Assembly (NCBI GenBank): GCA_015232575.1
Contig: JADFZL010000025.1
Location: forward strand, 1,264-65,263
DNA: 64,000 bases
DNA from: Candidatus Rifleibacteriota bacterium
Lineage (GTDB): Bacteria > Muiribacteriota > Ozemobacteria > Ozemobacterales > Ozemobacteraceae
Direction: 5' to 3'
Positions 17,385 to 24,888 of the stretch are shown here, in pieces. Below the pieces are notes generated by a model that was not told the origin of the DNA, did not search any database, and saw only the letters and a program-made list of their open reading frames with translations. The translations under genes and the position numbers were made by a program. Position 1 is the stretch's first letter; every line of letters starts with the position of its first letter.

Positions 17385-18707
17385 TTATATTCCGGTTCTG
17401 AGTACCAGAGTTGGGATAGTGTCCAATAGAATCATAAGATCAAGTGAAATAGAAAGATTTTCGATGTAATATAAATCATATTCGATGTGGCTGTGAATTG
17501 GAAGAAGGGAAGTGCGGGCGTATACCTGCCACAGGCCGGTAATTCCTGGTTTTACTTTGAGGCGTCTTTTTTCAAGTTCTTTGTAGGAATCTACAATAAA
17601 GGGCATTTCAGGTCTTGGTCCCACAAGACTCATGGCTCCCGTCAGAACGTTCCAGAGTTGCGGAAGTTCGTCCAGACCGGTTGAGCGAAGAATTTTTCCA
17701 ACGCGGGTTATTCTCGGATCAGAGCGATCTGTCGGCGTAAGTGCGTAAGCAGCGGCTTCGGTATACATTGTTCGGAATTTAATAATGGTAAACAAGCTGC
17801 CATCAATTCCGACACGCTTCTGACGAAAGAAAATTGGTCCTGCGGAATCAGTATGTATCAAGAGCGCAATAATAGCCATAAGAGGAAAGAAAAGAAGCAG
17901 AAAAGAAAATGAAACAATTATGTCGAAGCAGCGTTTAATAAACACAGTTGGGCGCCTTGACAGTGGAGAATCAATATCAATCATTACCATTCCATCGAAA
18001 AAACCACCGCTGAGATTTCTGAGATAAATATTGCCGAAACTTGGTACAAGATGAATCTTAATTGAGGGATTTCCCGAAATTTCCCGATAGTGCCATATCT
18101 GGTCATAAGTTACCGAATCTCCGAAATAGAAAAGATCTTCAAATTTGTTTCTGGCAAGATAATCAGCAATTTCAACATCTGGAGAAGGCTCGAACACATC
18201 AATTCCAAGTGCAGAATTTTCTCTAAGCCGCTTTGCCAGTAATTCTTTTCTTTCACCGGTACCTACAAGAAGAGCTTTTGTACGATCTATTCCCTTTTCA
18301 TGAAGCCTTTCACGTAAACGATAACTGATCTGCCTGCCGATACTGCCTGTAAAGACGAACAAAAGCCAGCTGAGAAATAGAATAAGTCTCGAAAAATCAT
18401 ATTCCTTGTAGAGAAAACTGGCACACATCAGAAGCGCCATAAGGCCTATTGAAGTCTTGAAATGCATAAGCAGTTCATCAATTCGGAAAATAAGTAATTT
18501 TGGTCGTAATGCTCCGCCAATAGAAAGAAGAATGCACCAGAGTACAAGTGCGGTTATCAGGAGAATGGTATACTGGTGGGGGTTCTCGATGTATGGATCG
18601 ACAACAAAAAGAGAAGAAACACGTATATTGTAAACCGTAATGCCTGAAATGATCATTGCAATCATATCGGAAACAATTGGGATGAGGGCTGAGAACTTTA
18701 CGTTCAA
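17385..18707 (-). CDS. Polyprenyl-phosphate sugar-1-phosphate transferase (WcaJ/WbaP-like)
   Basis: 440 residues from a TTG at 18707 that follows the upstream gene's TAA by one base and has GGGA at good spacing; an in-frame TTG at 18764 is possible but lacks a ribosome site. Four N-terminal membrane helices and a CoA-binding-like soluble segment precede a fifth membrane helix (CFDIIVSFSFLLLFFPLMA). The catalytic bacterial sugar transferase domain follows: FFRQKRVGIDGSLFTIIKFR, then DELPQLWNVLTGAMSLVGPR with PE, then PGITGLWQVYAR. It should transfer a sugar-1-phosphate from UDP-sugar onto undecaprenyl phosphate to start exopolysaccharide or O-antigen units. Only two other glycosyltransferases are nearby (20303, 21735), so the pathway is dispersed. 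Confidence 0.92.
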   Translation of the reverse strand: MNVKFSALIPIVSDMIAMIISGITVYNIRVSSLFVVDPYIENPHQYTILLITALVLWCILLSIGGALRPKLLIFRIDELLMHFKTSIGLMALLMCASFLYKEYDFSRLILFLSWLLFVFTGSIGRQISYRLRERLHEKGIDRTKALLVGTGERKELLAKRLRENSALGIDVFEPSPDVEIADYLARNKFEDLFYFGDSVTYDQIWHYREISGNPSIKIHLVPSFGNIYLRNLSGGFFDGMVMIDIDSPLSRRPTVFIKRCFDIIVSFSFLLLFFPLMAIIALLIHTDSAGPIFFRQKRVGIDGSLFTIIKFRTMYTEAAAYALTPTDRSDPRITRVGKILRSTGLDELPQLWNVLTGAMSLVGPRPEMPFIVDSYKELEKRRLKVKPGITGLWQVYARTSLLPIHSHIEYDLYYIENLSISLDLMILLDTIPTLVLRTGI

Positions 18708-18708
18708 T

Positions 18709-19848
18709 TTATTTTCCCGTATTTTTTTCTGAAAAGAAGTGGTACCAGAAAAATCCCGCTGCAATGGAAAAGAATACTGTCACAAAGTTGTATCCAGGGT
18801 TTAACTTTTCCGGGAATTCTGAAATTGGTGTTTCATCAGAAATTTCTATATTTAAGTTTTCTTTATCTGGGTTTTCTGCTTCTGAATTGTTTTTACTTGA
18901 AATTAAGCTTTCACCAGCAAAATCAGCGGGTTTATCATTTATCACTTTTCCTGAAAATTTCGAAGAATTCAATTCGATTGATTCTTTGTGATTAACAGTG
19001 ACTGAAGGTGGCGTTGGCTGAGGAATCGACGGCGTTATTTTTTCTTGTACAAAAGTTTGTGGTGAAGCTGCTTCAGTTGAAACTGACGTTTTAAACTGAT
19101 TTGAACCCCTTCCGGTTAATTTTCCCCTTCGGGGCTCCGGAGAATTTTTAAAACTTTCCGATGCAGAATCCGGTTTTTCCGTGTTTTTCAATTTCCCCGT
19201 GTATTCCGTGTTTTCTGTGGTTCCAATATTTTGCTTTTTTTCTGTTTCCGCAGTTTTCCTTCCTGAAGTTTGTTCTGACGGGAATGGTGATTTCTTTTTC
19301 GTCATTTCAACTGATATGCGAGCTTCAGGAATTTGTTTCGCCTTTTCTTTTTCTCTTGACGAAACGCTGGTCTTTATTTCACTTGGGCTGTGCTCAGAAG
19401 AAAAATCGCCTGATTTCAAAATGCGCGGAAGGTTCACAGTATCATTATCTGAGGACCCGTTTCCCCTGTCTTTATTCTCCGGTGTACCAAGTTCGAAAGG
19501 AACTGTTTTTGCAAGCTCTTCACAGAAGTGGTTCAATGCAGTAATCTGATTTTTTGTAAAAGGAATGCGAACCGGACTGACCGGATGAGTTTTATAATGG
19601 AATAGCAGTGTAACTCCTGATTGATTCTGTGAATAGGTTACCACTCTGACATCTGCCTTTGGCAGCATAGCTATTACAGGATCTTTACCGTATTCGCGTG
19701 TAAAAAAAAACAGATTCAGATCGGTCAGAACCATCCAGAGCTCACCAAGCTTGCCGATTGGGCCTGATTCAGAAGAAATAGCGGCAATAACTTTTTCGTT
19801 CTCTGCAAAATACAGGGAAATTTCTTCTCTAACAGATTCCGGAATCAA
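18709..19848 (-). CDS. Bacterial-PH-like domain protein with disordered linker and C-terminal membrane anchor
   Basis: About 379 residues. The N-terminal 110 residues look like a bacterial PH/YokE-type domain: ENEKVIAAISSESGPIGKLG, LTDLNLFFFTREYGKD, then VTLLFHYKTHPVSPVRIPF. A 220-residue Ser/Thr/Glu/Lys-rich linker without predicted structure follows. The protein ends with one hydrophobic segment (FVTVFFSIAAGFFWYHFF), so it is tail-anchored with the PH-like part in the cytoplasm. TTG at 19848 is preferred, with GAGG nine bases upstream; the upstream GTG at 19863 lies inside a copied repeat and has its G-rich tract too close. The stop abuts the sugar transferase start, so the two are coupled. 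Part of the linker (19174-19222) resembles a dispersed intergenic repeat. Function unknown. Confidence 0.6.
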   Translation of the reverse strand: MIPESVREEISLYFAENEKVIAAISSESGPIGKLGELWMVLTDLNLFFFTREYGKDPVIAMLPKADVRVVTYSQNQSGVTLLFHYKTHPVSPVRIPFTKNQITALNHFCEELAKTVPFELGTPENKDRGNGSSDNDTVNLPRILKSGDFSSEHSPSEIKTSVSSREKEKAKQIPEARISVEMTKKKSPFPSEQTSGRKTAETEKKQNIGTTENTEYTGKLKNTEKPDSASESFKNSPEPRRGKLTGRGSNQFKTSVSTEAASPQTFVQEKITPSIPQPTPPSVTVNHKESIELNSSKFSGKVINDKPADFAGESLISSKNNSEAENPDKENLNIEISDETPISEFPEKLNPGYNFVTVFFSIAAGFFWYHFFSEKNTGK

Positions 19849-19850
19849 TT

Positions 19851-19892
19851 TCGAACACCTCACTCCCCCGCGTTGCGCACTTTATGTTCTTG
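19851..19892. repeat. Diverged fragment of the 76-bp repeat family
   Basis: TCGAACACCTCACTCCCCCG and the following CGTTGCGCACTTTATGTTC match the GAACGCCTCACTCCCCGCG / TTCAAGCACTTTGTGCTTG part of the array at 63786-64000 with a few changes. It lies directly at the 5' end of the PH-like gene. Confidence 0.65.
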
Positions 19893-20137
19893 TATTTAAA
19901 CATTTTCTGCATCAATTCAATATATTTCTAACTTCGCCATTCTACTCAAATTTCTTTGATTTATCAAGCAGCTATGATATAATTTCTCTGAATTTTCGAC
20001 ACTGTATGAAAATAGTCGATCGGTAATGTGGAAATAAGATTTTCGAAGGGTTAGCAGATTTCTCTATACCAAACACTTGCCCCGAATATTTAGCAGTTAA
20101 ATAAATTCAGCGAATTTGCTGGAGAGTCGAATTTTCT
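19893..20137. other. AT-rich divergent intergenic region
   Basis: This lies between the minus-strand PH-like gene and the plus-strand small ORF and presumably holds both promoters. I see no strong promoter, RNA gene or repeat beyond a short GGGTTAGCAGATTTCT match to 13541-13556. Confidence 0.4.
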
Positions 20138-20272
20138 TTGACGGATTTTACGTGTCTACTCAATGAAGACTTGAAAGAAAAAGTAGAAGCGGCTTATAGT
20201 TACTTAAGAGAAATTGAAAAATCACTTAGAATACACGATTTATACTATTTCGAGAGCAATAATAAGCGTTGA
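20138..20272 (+). CDS. Possible 44-residue small helical protein
   Basis: A short frame with TTG start and TGA stop encodes a 44-residue charged protein (core NEDLKEKVEAAYSYLREIEK, end YYFESNNKR). Composition looks protein-like: alternating acidic/basic helix, no rare-codon clustering. GGAGAG lies 11 bases upstream. It ends 30 bp before the glycosyltransferase start and could be its leader gene. It could equally be a remnant of a larger gene or chance. Confidence 0.35.
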   Translation: MTDFTCLLNEDLKEKVEAAYSYLREIEKSLRIHDLYYFESNNKR

Positions 20273-20302
20273 TCTTTATTAGTGATGAGAAACGAGGGGA
20301 TT

Positions 20303-21406
20303 ATGAAATACACTGAATGCAAAAATTTTCGCGGTGACAAACCTTGCAGATACTCAGAAGGCAAACTCTGTAAAGCTCTGAGAAACGAACCTTGTGCGAA
20401 CTTTTCCCCAATCGGGAAAATGATTCTCATAATCAAACTCGGTGCTCTTGGAGATGTCCTGAGAACAACAACTCTGCTACCTGCAATACAGAAGACAGCA
20501 ACCGAATCAAGCATTGTCTGGATAACTCAACCGGGCGCTTTGCCTCTTCTCGAAGGTGCTTCCCTTTACAAATCTATTCCGTGGGGCCTTGATTCGGTTC
20601 TCTGGGCTGAATCAATCAACTGGCACACAGTAATTTCTCTCGATAAGGAAGAAGGTCCTACCACACTTGCTTCAAAAGTAAAAGCTTCTTATAAATATGG
20701 TTTTGGCCGCAATCAGCTTGGCATTCTCGTTCCCCTTTCGCCTGCGACAGATTATCTTTACAGACTTGGAATTGATGATCATGAAAAGTTCGTTGTTAAT
20801 AAAAAAACTTATCCTGAATTAATTGCAGATGCATGCAACCTTCCATGGGAACCTAACAAATATGTGTTGAATCTTAGCGATAGTGAAAGAAAATGGGCCG
20901 ATAATGTTCTTCCTGAGTGTGGTACTCACAGATACATTGGTTTAAATGTCGGTTCCGGAGAAGCATTTGCCGGGAAAAAATGGCCTCTGGAAAACTTCAT
21001 AACATTGTCAAATATGCTCAAAGACGCCGGATACATACCAGTCTTCCTCGGTGGTTCCCGCGAAAAAGATTTGTACCAGAGTCTTAAAACCAGTGGAAAA
21101 GCAGCAGGACTGTTTCCGGGATGTGAGTTTTCTCTCCGCGAATTTATGGGAATAGTATCGAAGTTGCGCGTAATGGTTGCGGGCGACACACTTGCCATGC
21201 ACATAGGAATAGCCCTGGGAGTCTGGCAGGTCACTTTTTTTGGTTCTACAACTGAACGGGAAATTGAATTCTATGGAAAAGGTGAAGCACTTGTAAAAAA
21301 ATTGCCCTGCGCTCCATGCTATAAAAGAGTTTGTCCAACAAAAGAAGAGTGCATGAGTTCAATATCAGTAAATGAAGTCTTTCATGCAATCCAGAGAGGC
21401 TGCTGA
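20303..21406 (+). CDS. Glycosyltransferase family 9 (heptosyltransferase-like) with Cys-rich N-terminus
   Basis: 367 residues from the ATG at 20303, chosen for the GAGGGG six bases upstream. The GT9 core begins at MILIIKLGALGDVLRTTTLLPA, and later blocks are YIGLNVGSGEAFAGKKWPLEN and VMVAGDTLAMHIGIALG, typical of ADP-heptose:LPS heptosyltransferases. The N-terminal 40 residues carry four cysteines (C..F.GDKPC, KLC, EPC), and the C-terminus carries another group (LPCAPCYKRVC, EEC), which together could bind a metal or Fe-S cluster. This Cys-rich form is a known GT9 subgroup of uncertain substrate. Location cytoplasmic or peripheral to the inner membrane. Role: LPS core or other glycan assembly, inferred. 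Confidence 0.88.
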   Translation: MKYTECKNFRGDKPCRYSEGKLCKALRNEPCANFSPIGKMILIIKLGALGDVLRTTTLLPAIQKTATESSIVWITQPGALPLLEGASLYKSIPWGLDSVLWAESINWHTVISLDKEEGPTTLASKVKASYKYGFGRNQLGILVPLSPATDYLYRLGIDDHEKFVVNKKTYPELIADACNLPWEPNKYVLNLSDSERKWADNVLPECGTHRYIGLNVGSGEAFAGKKWPLENFITLSNMLKDAGYIPVFLGGSREKDLYQSLKTSGKAAGLFPGCEFSLREFMGIVSKLRVMVAGDTLAMHIGIALGVWQVTFFGSTTEREIEFYGKGEALVKKLPCAPCYKRVCPTKEECMSSISVNEVFHAIQRGC

Positions 21407-21421
21407 AAATGAAAAATGGTT

Positions 21422-21458
21422 CTCACGCAGAGGCGCGGAGAAAAGCGTTTATGATTGA
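21422..21458 (+). repeat. Dispersed repeat containing GAGGCGCGGAGAAAA, copy 1
   Basis: TCACGCAGAGGCGCGGAGAA plus AAGCGTTTATGATTG matches 42240-42295 with small insertions. It lies between the GT9 gene and the MITE-like element. Confidence 0.55.
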
Positions 21459-21476
21459 AACCACATCTAATGTACA

Positions 21477-21620
21477 GCAAATCTTAATAAAGGGGTCATT
21501 AAACAATGTCATTTCGACTGAAGGGAGAAATCTTGCATTTATGAGATCTCTCACATTCGTTCGAGATGACAGCCTAACCCAACTTAATACGCAAATTTGT
21601 CCCCTTATTAAAGATTTTGC
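21477..21620 (+). mobile_element. MITE-like element, copy 2 (144 bp)
   Basis: Terminal inverted repeats start GCAAATCTTAATAAAGGGG and, read from the other end, GCAAAATCTTTAATAAGGGG. A central imperfect hairpin runs from TGTCATTTCGACTGAAGG to TCGTTCGAGATGACA. It is colinear with the reverse complement of 7085-7229. It encodes nothing and would depend on a transposase elsewhere. Confidence 0.8.
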
Positions 21621-21734
21621 CTAACAAGTGTGCCATGACATAATGAAAAAAATCGCTACTATAAATTTAACATGGTCAACAGGTATGGACAATATTTCAT
21701 ACAGATAAAAACAGCTAATCAGCGAGGAATGAAT

Positions 21735-22445
21735 ATGAAAGTAGCAGCGTTTCTGCCAACATATAATGAAGCCGGAAACATCGGCAGAATAATAGATGAA
21801 ATTCTAGCTCTCAAGTGCAGCCCGCATGTACTTGTCATTGATGACCAATCTCCCGACGGAACAGGTCAGATAGTACAAGAAAAAGCCGCTGCAGACTCAA
21901 GAATTCACTTCATATCGAGATTGCCTCCACGCGGACGCGGTCTTGCCGGCAGGGACGGTTTCTCATGGTTTCAGGCACATCCTGAGTTTGATCTTCTGGT
22001 CGAAATGGATGCAGATTTTTCACATCAGCCGAAATATATCGATGATTTTGTACAACATATCGGAGAAGCTGACGTTCTTATCGGATCAAGATTTGCTGAA
22101 GGCGGCGGTGAAACGGGCCGTCCATGGAGCAGACAACTTATTTCTGCTGCAGCAAACAAGTATCTCGGATTTGTTCTTAAAACAAAAGTAAAAGATTGTA
22201 CTTCCGGGTTCAGAACCTTTACACAGAAATCTCTTTCCGGAATTGATTTTACAAAATATAAATCAACTGGTCCGACAATTGTGACTGAAGTATTATTCGA
22301 TCTTATCAGACGAAAACGGAAAATTGCAGAATATCCGATAATATTCGAAGAAAGAGCATGGGGAGATTCAAAATTGTCCTGGAAAGTCCTTGTAAGAAGT
22401 TTATTCTTTCCACTTGGAATGAGATTCGCAAAACTTTTCAAATAA
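21735..22445 (+). CDS. GT2 polyprenol-phosphate mannose/glucose synthase-like glycosyltransferase
   Basis: About 236 residues. ATG at 21735 is chosen for GAGG seven bases before it; an ATG two codons earlier is also possible. It is a GT-A fold with FLPTYNEAGNIGRIIDEIL at the start, VIDDQSPDGTG, RGRGLAGRDGF, the DxD-type metal site EMDADFSHQPKYI, and acceptor-region RFAEGGGETGRPWSRQLIS, all hallmarks of dolichyl/polyprenol-phosphate mannosyltransferases. It lacks the C-terminal membrane helices of longer relatives, so it is a peripheral membrane enzyme. It would make polyprenyl-phosphate-hexose as a donor for extracytoplasmic glycosylation. It follows GT9 but is separated by 328 bp containing two repeats, so it likely has its own promoter. 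Confidence 0.9.
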   Translation: MKVAAFLPTYNEAGNIGRIIDEILALKCSPHVLVIDDQSPDGTGQIVQEKAAADSRIHFISRLPPRGRGLAGRDGFSWFQAHPEFDLLVEMDADFSHQPKYIDDFVQHIGEADVLIGSRFAEGGGETGRPWSRQLISAAANKYLGFVLKTKVKDCTSGFRTFTQKSLSGIDFTKYKSTGPTIVTEVLFDLIRRKRKIAEYPIIFEERAWGDSKLSWKVLVRSLFFPLGMRFAKLFK

Positions 22446-22656
22446 AGCTATACAAGTGATAAAGGGAAAGACAAGACAATATTTTTTCCGCATATTTCGC
22501 ATATTGTGCAGATTTTCAAGATTAATGAGGATTAACTTGATTGTAAAGTAATTTCCTTCTTAGTTATGCATGTTTCCGAAAATCATAAAATGAATTCAAA
22601 CTGCCTTGTAATGACTTCAGATTCATTGTTTTTCAGGGTTCATTACCGTATTTTGC

Positions 22657-22700
22657 TGTCATTTCAACCGAAGGGAGAAATCTCGCATTTTCTACTTGAT
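22657..22700 (+). repeat. Partial MITE-like element (one hairpin arm)
   Basis: TGTCATTTCAACCGAAGGGA followed by GAAATCTCGCATTT matches the left arm of the element at 21477 (also GAAATCTTGCATTT). The opposite arm is largely lost, with only TTTCGGAGATCC near 22708. Confidence 0.65.
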
Positions 22701-22961
22701 CTAATCTTTCGGAGATCCACGAATAGGGTTTATTTTCTTTCTGTTTCATACATTACAAAATGCAATTATCAGAAATTGAGGAAATTCAGAATCATTTTTC
22801 ATTTGTTTGTTTAGGTGCATTTATTGTCATTGCCAATCATATTGATTGAATTATTATTATCGAAAAACAGGATAATATAACGGCGGAATCTTTATTAATG
22901 CACATTTGTTTTTGTATTTATTTGTTGCATTGCCATTCCGTATCACCATTCCATATCCACC

Positions 22962-22990
22962 GTAGAGACAAGGCATTGCCTTGTCTCTAC
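22962..22990. repeat. 29-bp palindrome with 14-bp perfect arms
   Basis: GTAGAGACAAGGCA and its exact complement flank a single T. A sequence of this type (GTAGAGAC...GTCTCTAC) is a recurrent intergenic palindrome in several bacterial groups. It could act as a bidirectional terminator between the convergent genes. Confidence 0.6.
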
Positions 22991-23103
22991 TACAAAAAAC
23001 AAAAACAAAAACAAATGAGGGCGAATCGTTTTTTTGTATAAATCACAATTTATTGAAAAGCAAAAGAAAAGCAGTTTGAATTGTAAAGATTCGGGATAAA
23101 GCG

Positions 23104-24885
23104 TCAGGCTTTCAGATATTTTATCTGGGCGGCGTATTCTTCGGCGTTGAGACCTACGATGAGATGCATGAGTCCTTTGTTGAATTTCATTACGGCAGAG
23201 ACACCTGCAGTATTAAGACGAGACTCATCGCATTTTTCAGGGAATTTAAGAACCACGCGTATTCTGGTTTCCGCACAGGATTCAATATAAGAAATGTTTT
23301 CTGGTCCGCCCAAAGCTGCAATAATTTCTCTGGCTTTTTTGGAAGCATTTTCATCCGGCTCGGGTTTATAAATATTTGATGTCGGCTCAACTTTTGTTTT
23401 CTCTGACAGCGCAGTCGGTGGAAGTTCAGCCTCAGCACCGGCAGTCTGCAGAAATTCATCAAGGTCGGTTTTAAGATTTTCAGACTTTGTACCAAAAATT
23501 GCCTGAATGCCAGTTCCGACAACTACAACACCGCTTGCTCCCATCGTTTTCAAACGTTGTACATCTACTTTTGTAACATCATTCAATTCTACTCTTAGCC
23601 GTGTAATACAGGCATCAAGATTTTTTATATTACTCTTTCCGCCGAATGCCAGAGCAAGTTGTCTGGAAAATTCATTCATAGCCTGATCTCGAACGTCAGA
23701 ATCTGCTTCAGCGTCTTCGCGTCCAGGGGTTTTCAAATCGTATTTGAGAATAAAATACTTGAATGCAAAGAAATAGATTGCTGCATATATCGGACCAACT
23801 ATTAACAACATCCATGCATGTGAACTTTTTGAGTAGAGTACAACAAAATCAATCAGTCCATGTGAAAATGTAGTTCCATGCTTTATTCCCAATATTACGC
23901 ACAACGCAAAAGCAGCCGAACAGAACAATGCATGAACTCCATACAACATCGGAGCAATAAAAATAAATGCGAATTCAATCGGCTCAGTAATTCCTGTAAG
24001 AAAAGAGGTAAGTGCCGCGGAAAACATTATGCCGCCTGTTTTAGCCCGGTTTTCTGGTTTAGCGCAGAACCACATTGCAATTGCCGCAGCCGGAAGTCCC
24101 CACATTTTGAAAAGATATCCACCGGCAAGATTTCCAGCTGTCGGGTCACCACCGGTAAATCGATGAATTTCGCCTCTCAGAAGTTCACCAGTAGCCGGAT
24201 TAACAAATTCACCAACTTCAAAGAAAAACGGAACATTCCAGATATGATGAAGTCCAAATGGCAAAAGTGACCTCTCGACAAGCCCGTATAGACCAAACGC
24301 CATTACCGGGTTTCCAGATGATGCCCAGTGTGAAAAATCTTTGATTTTAATGCCAATCGGCGGCCAGATGAAGCTGAGAACACATCCTAAAGCCATTGCA
24401 CAAAAAGCAGTAAGAATTGGTACCAGGCGTTTCCCGGCAAAAAAGCCGAGATAATCAGGCAGTTTCACACGATAAAACCGGTTGAAAAGCCACGCGGCAA
24501 CAGCCCCGATGATAATTCCACCAAAGACTCCTGTATCAATTGCCTGAATCCCCATTACTGCCGTTGGGGTGTGACCCATAAACTTGGCCATGACTCCCAT
24601 AGTCGCAAGCATTACGGCATAACCGACTACTCCGGCCAAAGCTGCAACTCCGTCATTTCCAGTTAAACCAAGACTTACACCTATCGCAAAAATCAGAGGC
24701 AGGTTTCCGAATATTGCGCCACCAGCCTGAGCCATAATTCCCGACACAGTCGCCGGAATTATTGAAAAATCTGATGAACCTATTCCCAGAAGCAATCCGG
24801 CAACCGGAAGAACTGAAACTGGCAACATCAGAGATTTTCCGATTTTCTGAAGCAGTGCAAAAACGCCTTTGAAACTTATTTCCAT
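23104..24885 (-). CDS. ptsG: PTS glucose-type EIICB with a duplicated EIIB domain
   Basis: 593 residues. The EIIC transport domain (about 1-390) has the glucose-family motifs GVFGGIIIG, GLHHIWNVPFFFE, GGDPTAGNLAGGYLFKMWG and ITEPIEFAF. EIIB follows (about 415-485) with phospho-acceptor Cys in LDACITRLRVEL. A second EIIB-like domain ends the protein (about 515-593) with IESCAETRIRVVL, also keeping the cysteine. The usual order is a single EIIB, so this is EIIC-EIIB-EIIB. EIIA is supplied by the adjacent fusion protein three bases upstream, so the pair is a complete glucose or related hexose PTS. Close sequence similarity to PtsG around the substrate region favours glucose over N-acetylglucosamine. 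Confidence 0.92.
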   Translation of the reverse strand: MEISFKGVFALLQKIGKSLMLPVSVLPVAGLLLGIGSSDFSIIPATVSGIMAQAGGAIFGNLPLIFAIGVSLGLTGNDGVAALAGVVGYAVMLATMGVMAKFMGHTPTAVMGIQAIDTGVFGGIIIGAVAAWLFNRFYRVKLPDYLGFFAGKRLVPILTAFCAMALGCVLSFIWPPIGIKIKDFSHWASSGNPVMAFGLYGLVERSLLPFGLHHIWNVPFFFEVGEFVNPATGELLRGEIHRFTGGDPTAGNLAGGYLFKMWGLPAAAIAMWFCAKPENRAKTGGIMFSAALTSFLTGITEPIEFAFIFIAPMLYGVHALFCSAAFALCVILGIKHGTTFSHGLIDFVVLYSKSSHAWMLLIVGPIYAAIYFFAFKYFILKYDLKTPGREDAEADSDVRDQAMNEFSRQLALAFGGKSNIKNLDACITRLRVELNDVTKVDVQRLKTMGASGVVVVGTGIQAIFGTKSENLKTDLDEFLQTAGAEAELPPTALSEKTKVEPTSNIYKPEPDENASKKAREIIAALGGPENISYIESCAETRIRVVLKFPEKCDESRLNTAGVSAVMKFNKGLMHLIVGLNAEEYAAQIKYLKA

Positions 24886-24888
24886 AAT

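Larger units (their letters stand above)
22446..23103. other. Long repeat-bearing intergenic region, no gene
   Basis: No credible ORF. It contains a partial MITE hairpin arm (22657-22700), a near-perfect palindrome (22962-22990) and an adjacent ACAAAA-rich tract (22992-23016). The genes on both sides end here (convergent), so it is a repeat-collecting 3' region. No clear intrinsic terminator is seen for either gene. Confidence 0.55.

Noticed and set aside
20048..20063. 16-bp exact match GGGTTAGCAGATTTCT to 13541-13556 (reverse)
   Set aside because: An exact 16-mer match in 64 kb of AT-rich DNA is expected about once by chance; no longer homology flanks it.
22566..22814. 82-codon ORF in the convergent intergenic region
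   Set aside because: Contains the MITE fragment in its middle and lacks coding character.
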